This document shows positions 11,250 to 22,529 of a DNA stretch of 64,000 nt, piece after piece (within the stretch, counting starts at the first letter, position 1; each line of letters begins with the position of its first letter). Where the stretch lies: assembly GCF_030269925.1 (NCBI RefSeq), contig NC_085118.1, positions 14,939,001-15,003,000 on the forward strand. Direction: 5' to 3'. Source of the stretch: Bombyx mori (taxonomy: Eukaryota > Arthropoda > Insecta > Lepidoptera > Bombycidae). The translations under genes and the position numbers were made by a program. Under the pieces are notes generated by a model. That model worked only from the letters and a program-made list of their open reading frames with translations. It was not told the DNA's origin and made no database searches.

Positions 11250-11452
11250 GGTAGGTACTCTGCCTATTTCTGCTGTAAAGCAGTAATGCATTTCGTTCTG
11301 AAGGGTGGGGCAACCGTAGTACAATAAAATCGCGACTTAGAACTCATGTCGAAAGTCTGGTGGCGGTATTTATGTTGCTGATGTCTATGGGCTCCGGTAA
11401 CCAGTTGACACCGGTGGGCCGTGTGCCGCTATCCATGTAAGCAATAAAACAA
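11250..11452 (+). mobile_element. Bm1-type SINE, older subfamily, 5'-truncated
   Basis: It starts at GTAGGTACTCTGCCTATTTC and ends at TGTAAGCAATAAAAC. It is diverged from the majority (for example CAACCGTAGTACAATAAAA). Confidence 0.88.
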
Positions 11453-11984
11453 TCCAAGAATAAATACACCACAAAGTATTTTTAAGGAATTAAAATAATT
11501 TTACAAATTTTCTTCTAGTTGTTTTAACATTGAATTGGAATAGGCTCAAGACGTATGTAAATAACCTTACTCAACTTCAGCTGTCTACCACATTGACATC
11601 AACTCTTGGAAACAGATAATGCTGCAAAACTTCCTTTAGTTTGTATTAACTTTCAAACGATTTCTATGATTCTTGAATAACTCAATAAGATATTCTGTTT
11701 TGACATTTTATTTGAATTGTTCCCTTTAGCTTTGATTCAAAATTATTATCGTTTTAGTAACAAGTCCAATAAAGACAAAGTTTCTATACGAAGTGTATTT
11801 GAGTTTCACCAAAGGTCTTTTGAACAATCATTAAATTCTAAGTATAATATTGATTCTCCAGAACATTGAGATTTCTCGAAGAATAGTTCGTTGAGTTTGA
11901 TATGAAATCAATAGTGATACTAACTTTAAAACGGCTTCAAGATAAATGAGCAATGTGTAAAAATTATTTGTAACGTTGCACAAA

Positions 11985-12040
11985 ATGGCGACTTTCAACA
12001 ATCAAGAGACGCAGTCCAGTCCTGCGAAGGAGATTCCCAG
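11985..12040 (+). CDS. Probable first coding exon of an unidentified gene
   Basis: The ATG at 11985 sits in a good insect context (ACAAAATGG). It is followed by 18 codons plus 2 nt and then CCCAG|GTGAGT, a near-perfect splice donor at 12041. The peptide begins MATFNNQETQSSPAKEIP and is hydrophilic, with no signal peptide or domain. Codons here are richer in G/C at the third position than the surrounding AT-rich DNA, as expected for real coding sequence. Upstream sequence (about 11880-11984) would be 5'UTR; no TATA box is evident. The next exon must start in phase 2. I could not locate it with confidence, so the gene may continue across much of this window or beyond. I do not recognise the protein. 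A chance ATG-to-donor arrangement is possible but less likely. Confidence 0.45.
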
Positions 12041-13400
12041 GTGAGTTGGCATATAATTTTTTTCTTGCACCGGTAGCAAATTAGTGTCGTAATTACAAAT
12101 GCATTAAATAAAAATTCACAGAAACAATATACTTAAAAGAGGTTCTTATGGTTTTATCTAATCTTCATACGAGAGGATCTCACATTTTATTTTCCTACTC
12201 GATGGACTCCAAAAGCTACTAAAAGCACTCTAAGTATGACCGTTGGATATCTTCTGAACTTAATTTAAAACTTATTTGAAATTCTCTCTCAAAATGTTTC
12301 CAATATCAACTATACAAAAGCTATCCCAAGACAATTGAGTACCTTCATTTTGTCAATAACAATAGCTAAAAGCAAGATATTCTCTATTCCTACGAAATGC
12401 AATATTAATTCTTCTAGCAGGCGAATAAAATATTTAAATTCATCTGCTACTCATGTCACGACAAAATAAGTTCCTGATTATAATTACATGCACATCACCT
12501 TCTGACTTTAGTGGAAGCGTGATTCTTTGTCACCAATATCATATTATCAACCTCATCATATCAATCATATTATTGTCACATTACGAAAAAGCAGTTTTAT
12601 TTTTTATTTTTTATCAATACTAACATCTCGATATATGTACTAAGCAGCGTGTTTGCTAATTGAAGTTGATATTTTCTTCGAGTTTTAGCAATGAAACTAC
12701 TTGGACAGTTTCATTGTGTGTAGATAATTTTGATTATATAATTTCCAAAGGAAAATATTGGAAAATGACCGTATTATTAAGTTTAAATACCTAGTTACTT
12801 AGGAAAACAAGTTAATTCCACAGGTCGTACGATAGGGCAATGAAAAAAAATTTCAATTCTATTAAAGAAATTGAAGACGAAAATCCAAAATCAAACAAAC
12901 TGATAGACCTGAAAATTCTGTTACTAATTTCTAAGTGCAAGGAAACGCAAATCGCCATAAAGGTTTTATTTAAAAAAAAACTGTTAAAGTTATTTAACTC
13001 ATAACATAACACTTCTTATCGTTATTGTTTAGCTCATGTCAATCGGAGTGTTATCTTGCGTTAGATGACACAAGCACTTCTTGTATTGATAAATCTGTAA
13101 CTTTCTATTGACTACTTCCACTAATTTGTCAAGTGTCAATCTGTCAAGTGATTGTCTGTATTGTGTGAAGTGAAAAGATTGTGTGAAGTGATTGTAATCC
13201 TTGTCTATTATTTTAATGTTATTCTATATATTCAACAATATAGCACATTTACATCGCTTTGTAATTGTAAAATTACCCACGTTGTTACGTGTTACGGTGT
13301 TTTGTTACTATTGTGTTCTCTCTATTGTCAAATTTAGCGGGTAATGGGAAATAAAACAATTAGGTTACGGATTTGTTTGAACAAAAAAAAAATTGAGTCA
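12041..13400. other. Putative intron, AT-rich
   Basis: It follows the exon donor at 12041. The 13130-13200 segment contains short internal direct repeats (TGTGAAGTGA, TGTCAAGTG). No exon was recognised. Confidence 0.35.
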
Positions 13401-13401
13401 G

Positions 13402-13517
13402 TCTGTTAGGCAGCGGCTTGGTTCTGCTCCCCTGGCATTGCTGAAGTCCATGGGCGACGGTAACCACTCACCATCAGGTGGGCCGTATGCTCGTTTGCCT
13501 ACAAGGGCAACAAAAAA
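13402..13517 (+). repeat. LINE 3'-end repeat, family D
   Basis: A short, 5'-truncated copy: CAGCGGCTTGGTTCTGCTCC, then TGGCATTGCTGAAGTCCATG, CCATCAGGTGGGCCG and the tail ACAAGGGCAACAAAAAAAG. The full context at 62577-63015 shows this unit overlaps the end of a LINE reverse-transcriptase frame and its 3'UTR. Confidence 0.85.
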
Positions 13518-13899
13518 AGAATCGTTTGTGTATTTAATTTGTTATCATGGCAATAAAGACATGACGACTGTTGTTAATGATCAATTATAAATTTTCTGTT
13601 TGTCAATATCTTTAAAATATTCTTAAATCATTTGTGGTGAGAGGCTCCGTATAGAGTCCCAGTTGCTTTTTAATGTTGAAAATAAAATATTGTATGTAAA
13701 ATATTGTATAACATTGTATGTCTTCTATAACATTTAATGTGTGAAATCCGAAACACCATAATAAACACTATTGATAGGTATTGTACCTGATCCTTACTGC
13801 GCAAGAGTGTAGGATTAAAATCACTGAATACATAAACTCTAATGAGATTATAGTAGTATTTTTTATCGGCAGTTTAAGATAATTTCTTTTTTTTAAGGA

Positions 13900-14575
13900 G
13901 ATTTTATGACCTGGTAACTAAGACCTTTAGGTCAAGTCTTATTTTCATTTTAATGATAGCCTTTAGCTTTTTTATATGAAAAATGTTATTATGAAATGAA
14001 ATGAAGTTGATTATTATGAAACATGGCATGAAATGAAATGAACACGAAATGAAATGAAATGAAATGAAATGAGATGAGATTATATGGAATGAAGTATAAT
14101 CACAGTAAAATGGTGGTCATTATGAAATGAAATGAAGTTGATTATTATGAAACATGGCATGAAATGAAATGAACACGAAATGAAATGAAATGAGATGAGA
14201 TTATATGGAATGAAGTATAATCACAGTAAAATGGTGGTCATTATGAAATGAAATGAAGTTGATTATTATGAAACATGGCATGAAATGAAATGAACACGAA
14301 ATGAAATGAAATGAGATGAGATTATATGGAATGAAGTATAATCACAGTAAAATGGTGGTCATTTACTGAGCATTTTTCAGTGGACTTTTTGGAGGATCCC
14401 GAGAAGTTACGTCCAGCGGCTTTGTTTCATTTTCCCACATTTGTGCACTTTCATAGATACTAAACAGTTATTAAACTACCACTATTACACATTTAAGCCT
14501 GAAGAAAAACTAAATAGACAAAATAAAACTTTTTCAACTTCACTCCTCGCGTTCCCGCCAAAAAGTCCTCAAGGT
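13900..14575 (-). repeat. Dispersed repeat Z containing a GAAATGA-rich tandem array
   Basis: It runs from GAGATTTTATGACCTGGTAA to CCCGCCAAAAAGTCCTC. The inverted counterpart is at 53441-53846, which starts GGACTTTTTGGCGGGAACGC. Between about 13990 and 14360 a unit of about 121-130 bp is repeated three times; it consists of GAAAT(GAAAT)n, AACATGGCATG and CACAGTAAAATGGTGGTCAT. It is non-coding and unclassified, perhaps the UTR of a LINE. Confidence 0.75.
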
Positions 14576-14579
14576 AATT

Positions 14580-14735
14580 TTTTTAGAGATTTTATGACCT
14601 GGTAACTAAGACCTTTAAGTCATGTCTTATTTTAATTTATATTCTTATTTTTATGATAATATGAAGTGAAATGAGGTGAGTGAAATGATGATATGCGATG
14701 AAATATAATCTCAGTAAAATGGTCGTGATTTTCAA
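14580..14735 (-). repeat. Second, partial repeat Z copy in head-to-tail order
   Basis: It restarts with GAGATTTTATGACCTGGTAA only about 10 bp after the first copy ends, then runs through a GAAATGA region to AATCTCAGTAAAATGGTCG. Two units in tandem suggest local duplication or unequal exchange. Confidence 0.7.
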
Positions 14736-15673
14736 GGTAATTTGCAAAACTGCATATTGCCACAGACTATCTCTCTACCAACATGTCCGCATGTTTTCCA
14801 GATCACACATCATAAAAAGGTGCGTTCTTAAGCGCTACAGTAAATAAAATTATTATTTTTCAATTGCTACTTAATCCTAAAATGTTAAGTCACACTTCGA
14901 AATCACTGTGATCACACCAATATGCATCATATCAAACAACCGCTAACAAATGTTACCAGTTCACACTCCGACAGCGCTGTTCCAAACAAAAACTACTATT
15001 ACATATTAAAAGAGCCGCTTCACGGAACCGATGCGTTAAATTCTGTACAAAAATAAACGCAACGATTGAAATACAAAACATACAGGGTCGAATAAATAAT
15101 AAACTTCGGCTTTCGACGTGTGGACGGAATGTCTGTGATCTCTTCGTGCAGTCATTGTATTGATTTTTTACATCCGGTGAGACGAAAACGGATAAATCTC
15201 GCTATGATTATTTTAAAATTCTAATTAAAATTAATTTTACGGAAATAATATAATGGCAGTAAAAAACACGAAACCGTAAAAATGCATTTAATTATTTTTT
15301 TAGTTTAATGAAAAATTAAAAGTAAATGTGTGGATTTTTTTTATAAAAACAGACGGTAGTTACAAAAATATTCAAATATCGACTTAGCAGTGAAGAACCA
15401 CGAATACTGTAAATTTTTCGAAACGACGGAAATATAATAATAAGAAAAAATGCGAGATTAAATCGTAAAAATGATTTTAATTATATCTACGATTATCGAG
15501 AGAAGAAGTTAATAATAATTTCAAAACTTTAATAAATTTTCTTCATTACTTATTTATAAGCTGTTGAATAGCTTCATTCGTAATACTTTAAGAGGCGACT
15601 GATAAGTGTTGCCTCTGTAGCATTTAATTTATGATTTTAGATTGGCAATAGAAATACAGATATTATAATTATA
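14736..15673. other. Unique AT-rich DNA
   Basis: No recognised repeat or gene. Confidence 0.4.
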
Positions 15674-16352
15674 ACTAGTGGTACCGCAGTAGTCGAAATT
15701 CTACTATAATTGATTGGAATTATAACTTTGAACATTATTATGGTTATATTGTCAAAGACTATTTATTATACATATTTCTATAATCACAGATTTCGCCAAA
15801 TAGACAAATAATTTAAAGACAAACAATATTAATCTATTCTCAATCTGACCACAGACTTTTTTTATTGCTTAGGTGTGTGGACGATCTCACAGCCCACCTG
15901 GTGTTAAGTGGTTACTGGAGCCCATAGACATCTACAACGTAAATGCACCACACACCTTGAGATATAGTTCTAAGGTCTCAGTATAGTCACAACGGCTGTC
16001 CCACCCTTCAAATCGAAACGCATTACTGCTTCACGGCAGAAATAGGCGGGGCGGTGGTACCTACCCGTGCGGACTCACAAGAGGTCCTACCACCAGTAAG
16101 AGACTTTAAGCAATGACAGAACTTTGACAATAAACAAAAGAGCATTTATGCGAGTGTGTGTATCAAATACACGGTAGTGTGTGTAATGTTTTTTTATTTA
16201 TTGATTTAATGTATTATTAATGCATAATTAAAAAAATAATTAGCATTATGCACTCCTTCTTTGTATTATCTATGAGTGTGGAAAATTTCAGACTACTCCG
16301 TCCGCGCAATTTACATAAAAAGGGGTACAAAGTTTTGGCTTCACGTATTAAT
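15674..16352 (+). repeat. Dispersed repeat C (RTE-like 3' end) split by a SINE
   Basis: It starts ACTAGTGGTACCGCAGTAGT and ends TTCACGTATTAAT. Other copies are at 18001-18236, 31763-32200, 47788-48214 (inverted) and 60348-60769. The Bm1 copy at 15858-16099 interrupts it, with AGACTTT on both sides as a likely 7-bp target duplication. The ACTAG start and ATATAGAT tails of the family suggest an RTE-related non-autonomous element. Confidence 0.75.
15858..16099 (-). mobile_element. Bm1-type SINE inserted in repeat C
   Basis: A 5'-truncated copy from the poly-T side to ACCACCAGTA. The flanking AGACTTT words and the uninterrupted repeat C copies elsewhere define the insertion. Confidence 0.92.
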
Positions 16353-16588
16353 TCACGTAAACTTCGCGATTTCGTCAGATTAAAAAACAGTAAATTATAA
16401 AATGAGATATACATAATAGAGTAAATTATGAAAAACGTAAAGTATAATATTCCTCCTCCGCTCCTGGCCTTTTCATTTTTCATTATTATTATATTTTTTT
16501 TAATTGTATATTTGACTTGTTTTTTCCTTTATTGTAAATATTTTTATTTATTTAAAAAATAAAGAAAATATTTGAGAAAAAAAAAAGC

Positions 16589-16780
16589 CCGCTGAGTTTG
16601 TTTCGCCGATTCTTCTCAGGACTGTGACTTTTTTGGAACCGGTGGTAGAGTTAACATTGTTATTTATATTATGTCATTCAATAAGTGTGTCATACTGACA
16701 TCTTAAGTTTTCGATCAACAACTATTGATGATCGAAGTCTTAAGTTGAAATAAATGATTTTGAATTTGAATTTGAATTAG
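16589..16780 (+). repeat. LINE 3' end with TTTGAA-type tail
   Basis: GCTGAGTTTGTTTCGCCGAT, then GGAACCGGTGGTAGA, and a tail of AATAAATGATTTTGAATTTG repeats. This is a common lepidopteran LINE 3' terminus; the clade is uncertain. Confidence 0.6.
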
Positions 16781-17348
16781 AAACTAAAATAAAGAATCAG
16801 AGATTGTGAAGCGGACGTGTGATTAAATCGTCGACTTCCATATCGTTTGATACTAAATATAGTTATTCCATCTCTAAAATGATTTCTTTTTTTATAACTC
16901 ACGTCCCGAGCTCTTCTGTATCTAGAGGAATAAAGACTTAAAAGAGATTGGTATCAGCAGTAAGACACCAAAATCTACTATTATGTTGGTTTATATTTTG
17001 CGTGGTAATATACTGGGTGTCCCAAAAAATAGTGTCAAGCCGAAGTCCAGAGGTAGAGCATCACTAGGACTATTTGAATTACCCCTATGTATGTTCCGCG
17101 ATTGTTGATAGTTTTTTAGATTATTTTTTTCTGTGATAAGTCACTTTTTAGTCACTGTAGCGCGAATAGTTAAGGTACATACCTGTTTTTTTTTCGTTAT
17201 TAGTTGAATACTAGGCCTAGCTGATTCCGAAGTACTACATCCATAACACTTACGTAACCCGTTAAAAAAATTATTGAAACTAAAAAAGTTATTAAGCCTG
17301 TATTTTTTCTAAACTTTGAAACCCGCTTAAAAAATAGAGTTACATAAA
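16781..17348. other. Unique DNA with a possible transposon terminus
   Basis: ACTGGGTGTCCCAAAAAATA at about 17011 resembles the ends of several insect DNA transposons. I found no matching inverted partner nearby, so it is left unassigned. Confidence 0.25.
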
Positions 17349-17563
17349 GCCCGTCCAGCTCACGGCCCACCTGGTGTTAAGTGGTAACCGGAGCCCATAG
17401 ACATCTGCAACGTAAATGCCGCCACCCACCTCGAAACATGAGTTGTAAGGTCTCAGTTATTACAGTACAACGGTTGCCCCAACCTTCAAGCCGAAACGCA
17501 TCACGGCAGAGTTGTGGTACCTACCCGTGCGGAGTCACTATAAAGACGTCCTGCCACCAGTAA
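17349..17563 (-). mobile_element. Bm1-type SINE, older subfamily
   Basis: It has the variant block GCCGCCACCCACCTCGAAAC, ATGAGTTGTAAGGTCTCAG and ACAGTACAACGG, also present at 45727, 51956 and 54831. It is truncated at both ends. Confidence 0.9.
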
Positions 17564-18000
17564 ATGGCTTTAGTGTATAGTAGCATAAACTGTACTCTTG
17601 ATATTCCAATTGTAAAAACAGCTAAATTGACGGAGAACTCATATTCGACCGATACAGGTACAAAAAATGCATGATTTTACACAGAAAATCGACGGTCCAC
17701 TTTTGTTTTTTCGCCTCGAACCAATTCGGACTTCAATTGAAATTTTACATGCATTGTTGAATTTGAAAATGATATCCTCAGAAGGTATGGATTGATTTTG
17801 TATTTCGTATGTTTTGGATTTTGCATCTACGGTTTTGGAATGAAGAGTAATCCCATGTTTTTTTAACGAAAGAAAGAAATCATTTATTCATCAAGCATAG
17901 TGAAAATGAGTTATTACATAATTAAGTTAAAAGCAGCGTATATGCTTTGTCATTATTTGAGATGCGAATTTTAGTGCCGTGCAAGATATTATAATATTAT

Positions 18001-18236
18001 ACCAGTGGTCCCCCGGTTGTCGAAATTCGACTATAATTAATTGAAACTATAAGTTTGTACACTATTATGATTCTATCAAAGACTATTATCCTTCTATAAT
18101 CAAAGATTCCATCAAGACTACATACGCTTTGGGAAAATAATAATAAAGACAAACAATATTTAATCTATTCTCAATTTGACCACAGACTATAATCAATAAG
18201 AAAGTGTGTGTGTCAAATACATGGTAGTGTGTGTTT
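18001..18236 (+). repeat. Dispersed repeat C, truncated copy
   Basis: It starts ACCAGTGGTCCCCCGGTTGT and ends at ACATGGTAGTGTGTG, where homology to the family stops. Confidence 0.75.
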
Positions 18237-18360
18237 AATTCTTTCATTATCGTTTACAAATTGTTCAATTACCGGTAACTATTGCCCTAAGGAAATAAAT
18301 AATGAACTTGAGAATCAATCCATGATGTTTGAAAATATTATGAATATAATATTAGTCTTC

Positions 18361-18500
18361 GTCTTCCTAGCGTTCTCCCGGTCTGCTTTCCTAATTAAAC
18401 TCCTCCACTTTGCCCGATCTTGAGCATCCTTTTGGGTAAGGTCCTTCATATCTGCCTTGACCACATCCAACCACCGTTTCTTAGGCCTACCGTGGGATCT
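18361..18500 (-). pseudogene. RTE-type LINE polymerase C-terminal fragment
   Basis: Minus-strand reading from about 18491 gives GRPKKRWLDVVKADMKDL, then a Q/D-rich stretch and DRAKWRSLIRKADRENAR. This is the characteristic extreme C-terminus of RTE/BovB-type LINE proteins (GRPKKRW … DRAKWR … IRKADP). Only about 45 residues survive, with no reverse-transcriptase motifs, so this is a 5'-truncated relic. The stretch past the fragment is AT-rich tail. Confidence 0.75.
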
Positions 18501-18540
18501 TAGTCCTGGTACAGAAAGGTTGTGGCACTATTTCTGAGGT

Positions 18541-20080
18541 ATCAATGATTTTATTTTACTACTAAGCATTAATATGCATAATCATCTTCATTGGACAGTT
18601 ATTAAGCATAGTTATAGCCTTTTTTGTAATTTCATATTTTTATGAGCCACAGGGGCTAATCTTTTCTTATTGCAAATGATTAGCACTATTTAAGTACCAC
18701 CTAGTGAGAACACGTACACTTTCCACCTCAAAGTTTGCTTATAAGCACGAAAAAAAAGCGTCGGTGTAAAATATTGAAATACTTAAGAATATAGTCACAT
18801 AAAATCCTGAATTACTTTATAAAATAGGAAAATAAATATCGCTCAACGATAACGCAGCGGCTGCGCTACGGTACTCTGTATAACAAAACGTATTATGCGA
18901 CCATTCCCTCGGGTACCCTGTCTGCTTGAACTTCCAACGGAAGATTGTCTTTTTCATATTGCTTCCTTTTAAATTATATCCAGAGCTCGAAGTAGTTATC
19001 ATTTGGGATGTTTGAATTTTTCAAATAATGTTAGTTAAATTAGTTTTGTGGGTTATTCAATGCGACTCAAGCGGAGTCATTTCACTTCTCTTCTATCATA
19101 TGTGTGTGTAAGTTGTTTATTGCACTAAAACATTAATCGATACGACATATCGGGTGTGATGTCTATATACCATAAACTAAACAAAAAAAAGCCTTATGTG
19201 TTTTTTCTTGAGTCTTGAAGTCACAAATTCTCGCGTGAGTGACGTGTCTTTCCACTGAGTCACCTTGTTCTATTGGCACTTATGGCAATGTCTTAGCAAA
19301 GATGGCTGCCCATCTGTAACAGTTGATTACAATGCATTAATTATGATATATGTAGACAATTCACAATTGTGTTGGTCTTTGAATGACTTGACCACGAAAA
19401 GTATAAAGTTCAAACGTCGTAAGATTATATAATAAATAATACAATAAAAAAGCGAAATTAAACCTTAAAGGCTGTTTTTATTAACGAAACGCGAAAACCG
19501 AATAAAATATCCAATTATTCACAATTATTATAAAACATTTTCAACTGTTAAGATTTTAACCCCCAAACTATGACTGAAAGATACCAACAAGATAAGTTTA
19601 TAGATCCCAATGTGTCGATTTCATAGCAAATGTTCGCTTAATATTTAAAATCGTCTGCCCTATATAAGTATTATATAAATTTGAATAACCCTAAAATGTA
19701 ACTATCAAAATATTAATTTAAAAACCGGTGTAGCATTGGACTACAGCAGTATTGCGGTCTGGATCGACTCAGTTATAAATTCTGCCCTCAATAATGCAAT
19801 CTGGACGTGCCGCGCCCGCGTAGACCCGGATGCGAATACTAAATGCGGATATTGTGGTCCAGCGGACCGAACGAGACGGTCTAAACGAAAATATCCCTTC
19901 TTAGACGCTGCAAGGACAATGCTTTAATCACACGAAAGCAAACGCGTGGTACGATTCTTGAGTTTTATCGTTAGCGGCTGCTGGTTTTTAATGTGGAATC
20001 TATGATGTTGCCAGGTAACAGATTGTTTAATGTGGTGTGATTTTGATTTATTACAACATAGATTTTTGAAGTGAAACTTC
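18541..20080. other. Unique DNA with weak ORFs only
   Basis: No repeats recognised. The minus ORF 18817-19002 and the plus ORF 19736-19927 (TTG start, cysteine-containing KCGYCGPADRTRRSKRKYPF) have protein-like stretches but no supporting signals. CpG density is raised across 19790-19900. Confidence 0.35.
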
Positions 20081-21661
20081 TTTAGAATCGTTGTGATTAC
20101 GGATATTCATGAAGTGATGGGAGTGATAAATGGCTTGAGAGGGGATTGTGCGGTGGGTTGGGATGATATACCAGCTGCTTTAATAAAGGCGGCTGGTCTC
20201 ATTCTCGCTCCAGTGCTTTGTCATGTTTTCAACACTTGTATTGATTCCGGTATCTTTCCAACAGTTTTTAAAAAAGCATTAGTGCACCCCATACACAAGA
20301 ATGGTGATAAGATGAATATTACAAATTACAGGCCCATATCAGTTTTATCAACCTTATCTAAGAATTTTGAGAAATTATTAAATAAGAGACTGCTAAATTA
20401 CCTGAAAAAGTATAACATAATTGCCCAAAACCAATACGGTTTTAGATCTGGTAGAGGCACTGAAGACGCAGCACTGGAACTAACCTCCACTATATTAGAA
20501 CACCTAAACAACAAAGCTAAAACGCTCGCCATTTTCCTCGATCTATCAAAGGCGTTTGACACTGTATCTGTACCTATATTGCTAAATAAACTGGAAGTCA
20601 TTGGTATCAGGGGACACTCACTCAAAATATTTCAAAGCTATCTGTCTAACTGCTCACAAATAGTCACCATTGATAATACCACCAGTGAAGAAGCGTCTGT
20701 CACTTACGGTGTCCCACAAGGCAGTGTCCTTGGGCCTACCCTATTTCTTCTGTATATAAACGAGCTTTGCTTGTTAAAAATTAAAAATACAAATATCGTT
20801 ACATACGCTGATGACACAGCTGTAGTTGTTCATGGTGATAACTGGATAGAGACGCGTTTATGTGCAGAGGAAGCGCTGGAGACAGTATCTGATTGGCTTA
20901 AAACTAACTTGTTGACCCTTAATATGGAAAAAACTAGATTTGTTACCTTCTCCCCGAGGAATGTATCGCAGCCACCGCTTTCCTTTTCCTTGACTGTTCA
21001 TCAATGCCATTCAGAAACGAACACACATGATCTTTGTCCAAAAATTTCACGAACTAATGCTGTAAAATATCTTGGTCTAAAAATTGACGGCACCCTATCT
21101 TGGCAAGAGCATATAAATGATTTGGTTGGAAAAGTACGAAAGCTTATCTTTGTCTTTCGGAAGCTAAGAACATCAAGCGATCTCCACATACTGAAAATGG
21201 TTTATTATGCTTTGGCACACTCTGTCATAACCTATTGCATTGTCGTTTGGGGAGGCTGTAGGAAAGGATTATTACTTAGATTGGAAAGAGCACAGAGAGC
21301 CGTGCTTAAAGTAATATCTAAAAAACCAATAAGGTTTCCAACGGAGGAATTGTATGATATCTGCAAAGTGCCTCGAGTTAGACAATCTTTTATTAGGAGC
21401 ACATTGTTACGTAAACATTTGGAACTCGTTTTTGACCCTAATATCTGTTCGCAAACTCGTCGTCAGGGCAGAGTGTGCAAAATCTATGTAGCAAATTATA
21501 ATGTAGTCAGGTCTCACTATAGGTATTTAAGCTCTATTCTGTACAACAAGATAAATAAATTACTAAATATTTACCCACTTATTTCTAAAGAAGTTAAAAT
21601 TATCATTGATAGATGGCTTTTCTCCCTTACATACGAAGATATAGAAGAATTACTGGAGTAG
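20075..21661 (+). CDS. 5'-truncated LINE reverse transcriptase (CR1/Jockey group)
   Basis: The frame is open from 20075 to the stop at 21659-21661. Counting from the codon at 20093 it has 522 residues. Reverse-transcriptase motifs are intact and in order: YRPISVL (79-85), QYGFRSG (114-120), LDLSKAFD (149-156, catalytic D), GVPQGSVLGP (206-215) and YADD (238-241, catalytic DD). The C-terminal third is the usual LINE thumb/tail region. The 5' part of the element (ORF1 and the endonuclease) is absent: homology appears to begin near 20080, and no proper ATG precedes the first conserved residues, so this is a dead-on-arrival 5'-truncated insertion. The protein would copy its own RNA at a nicked target. 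Absence of stops or frameshifts over 1.5 kb implies fairly recent insertion or, less likely, constraint. GVPQGSVLGP favours the CR1/L2/Jockey-type lineages, but clade placement needs a tree. Confidence 0.88.
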   Translation, partial: NFFRIVVITDIHEVMGVINGLRGDCAVGWDDIPAALIKAAGLILAPVLCHVFNTCIDSGIFPTVFKKALVHPIHKNGDKMNITNYRPISVLSTLSKNFEKLLNKRLLNYLKKYNIIAQNQYGFRSGRGTEDAALELTSTILEHLNNKAKTLAIFLDLSKAFDTVSVPILLNKLEVIGIRGHSLKIFQSYLSNCSQIVTIDNTTSEEASVTYGVPQGSVLGPTLFLLYINELCLLKIKNTNIVTYADDTAVVVHGDNWIETRLCAEEALETVSDWLKTNLLTLNMEKTRFVTFSPRNVSQPPLSFSLTVHQCHSETNTHDLCPKISRTNAVKYLGLKIDGTLSWQEHINDLVGKVRKLIFVFRKLRTSSDLHILKMVYYALAHSVITYCIVVWGGCRKGLLLRLERAQRAVLKVISKKPIRFPTEELYDICKVPRVRQSFIRSTLLRKHLELVFDPNICSQTRRQGRVCKIYVANYNVVRSHYRYLSSILYNKINKLLNIYPLISKEVKIIIDRWLFSLTYEDIEELLE

Positions 21662-21719
21662 ATTACACATTTTGGTAATGAGCAATTTATATATTAGGTA
21701 TTAACACGCATCTACACAT
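21662..21719 (+). other. LINE 3'UTR, first part
   Basis: The 58 bp between the reverse-transcriptase stop and the DNA-transposon end. It continues after 25108 and ends with ACAT (21716-21719), the target-site word repeated at 25109-25112. Confidence 0.7.
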
Positions 21720-22529
21720 CGACGCTTGAAAGGCAATCCTGACTAAGCGACAAAAGTAGGTAAAATGAGTTATATACACCATTGGAATCGTCTGATTTTT
21801 CTGCGTCGTTTGGTATAGGTTTCATCACTCTGTGACATGTTTTATGTCGCTTAGATATGGTGTGATTTTCATAAAAATGCTGAGTTTTTTCCTACCAAAC
21901 GACAAAAAAAAAGTTATTTTAGAGACATCCTGCAGTTAGGACATTTTAATAATATGGTATTAGTCACTTAGTCAGTTATTCATGTTTTTAAATTTTGATT
22001 TGTTTGTATTTATTTATTTTTACTTGTTAAGAAATTATTCTTTGAAACCACTTAGTAGATTGTACCTATACAAAGTAGTCGTAATTGGTACAGCTATACA
22101 ATTTAACCTGAAACAAAATGGAATAATATTGAATCTTAGATAGTTTTACTTGTTTAACATAATATCCCTTTCCATCCGTAAATATTTTTACATGACAACA
22201 TTTCTAATAACTACGTCGCCTAGATAATTTTACTTGATTGATTTCAATGCTTACTTTTGGCGCTTAGTTATGTTTATCCAAAAACAAAATATATTTTTTT
22301 GTCGCTAAGGAACTGCGCGATTAAATACGTCGCGTGGGGGGTATGCGCAACTAGTCGCGTACCACGTTTTGGCGGGCTGGTAAAATGTGACAATCGTAAG
22401 CTGGGCGTCGCTTAGTAAAGTCGTTTGTCATATTATTTTGCATTTTGTTCCCATGAGGGAGATGTGAACCACCAAATAAGACCAAAGAAACGACTATAGA
22501 TTCCGTAAAAAGATTTATCAAAAGTTTAC

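Noticed and set aside
14000..14360. A CRISPR-like array
   Set aside because: Units are contiguous GAAATGA-rich tandem repeats without regular unique spacers, in a eukaryotic genome.
17009..17050. A transposon terminus beginning ACTGGGTGTCCC
   Set aside because: No inverted partner or target duplication could be found in the window.
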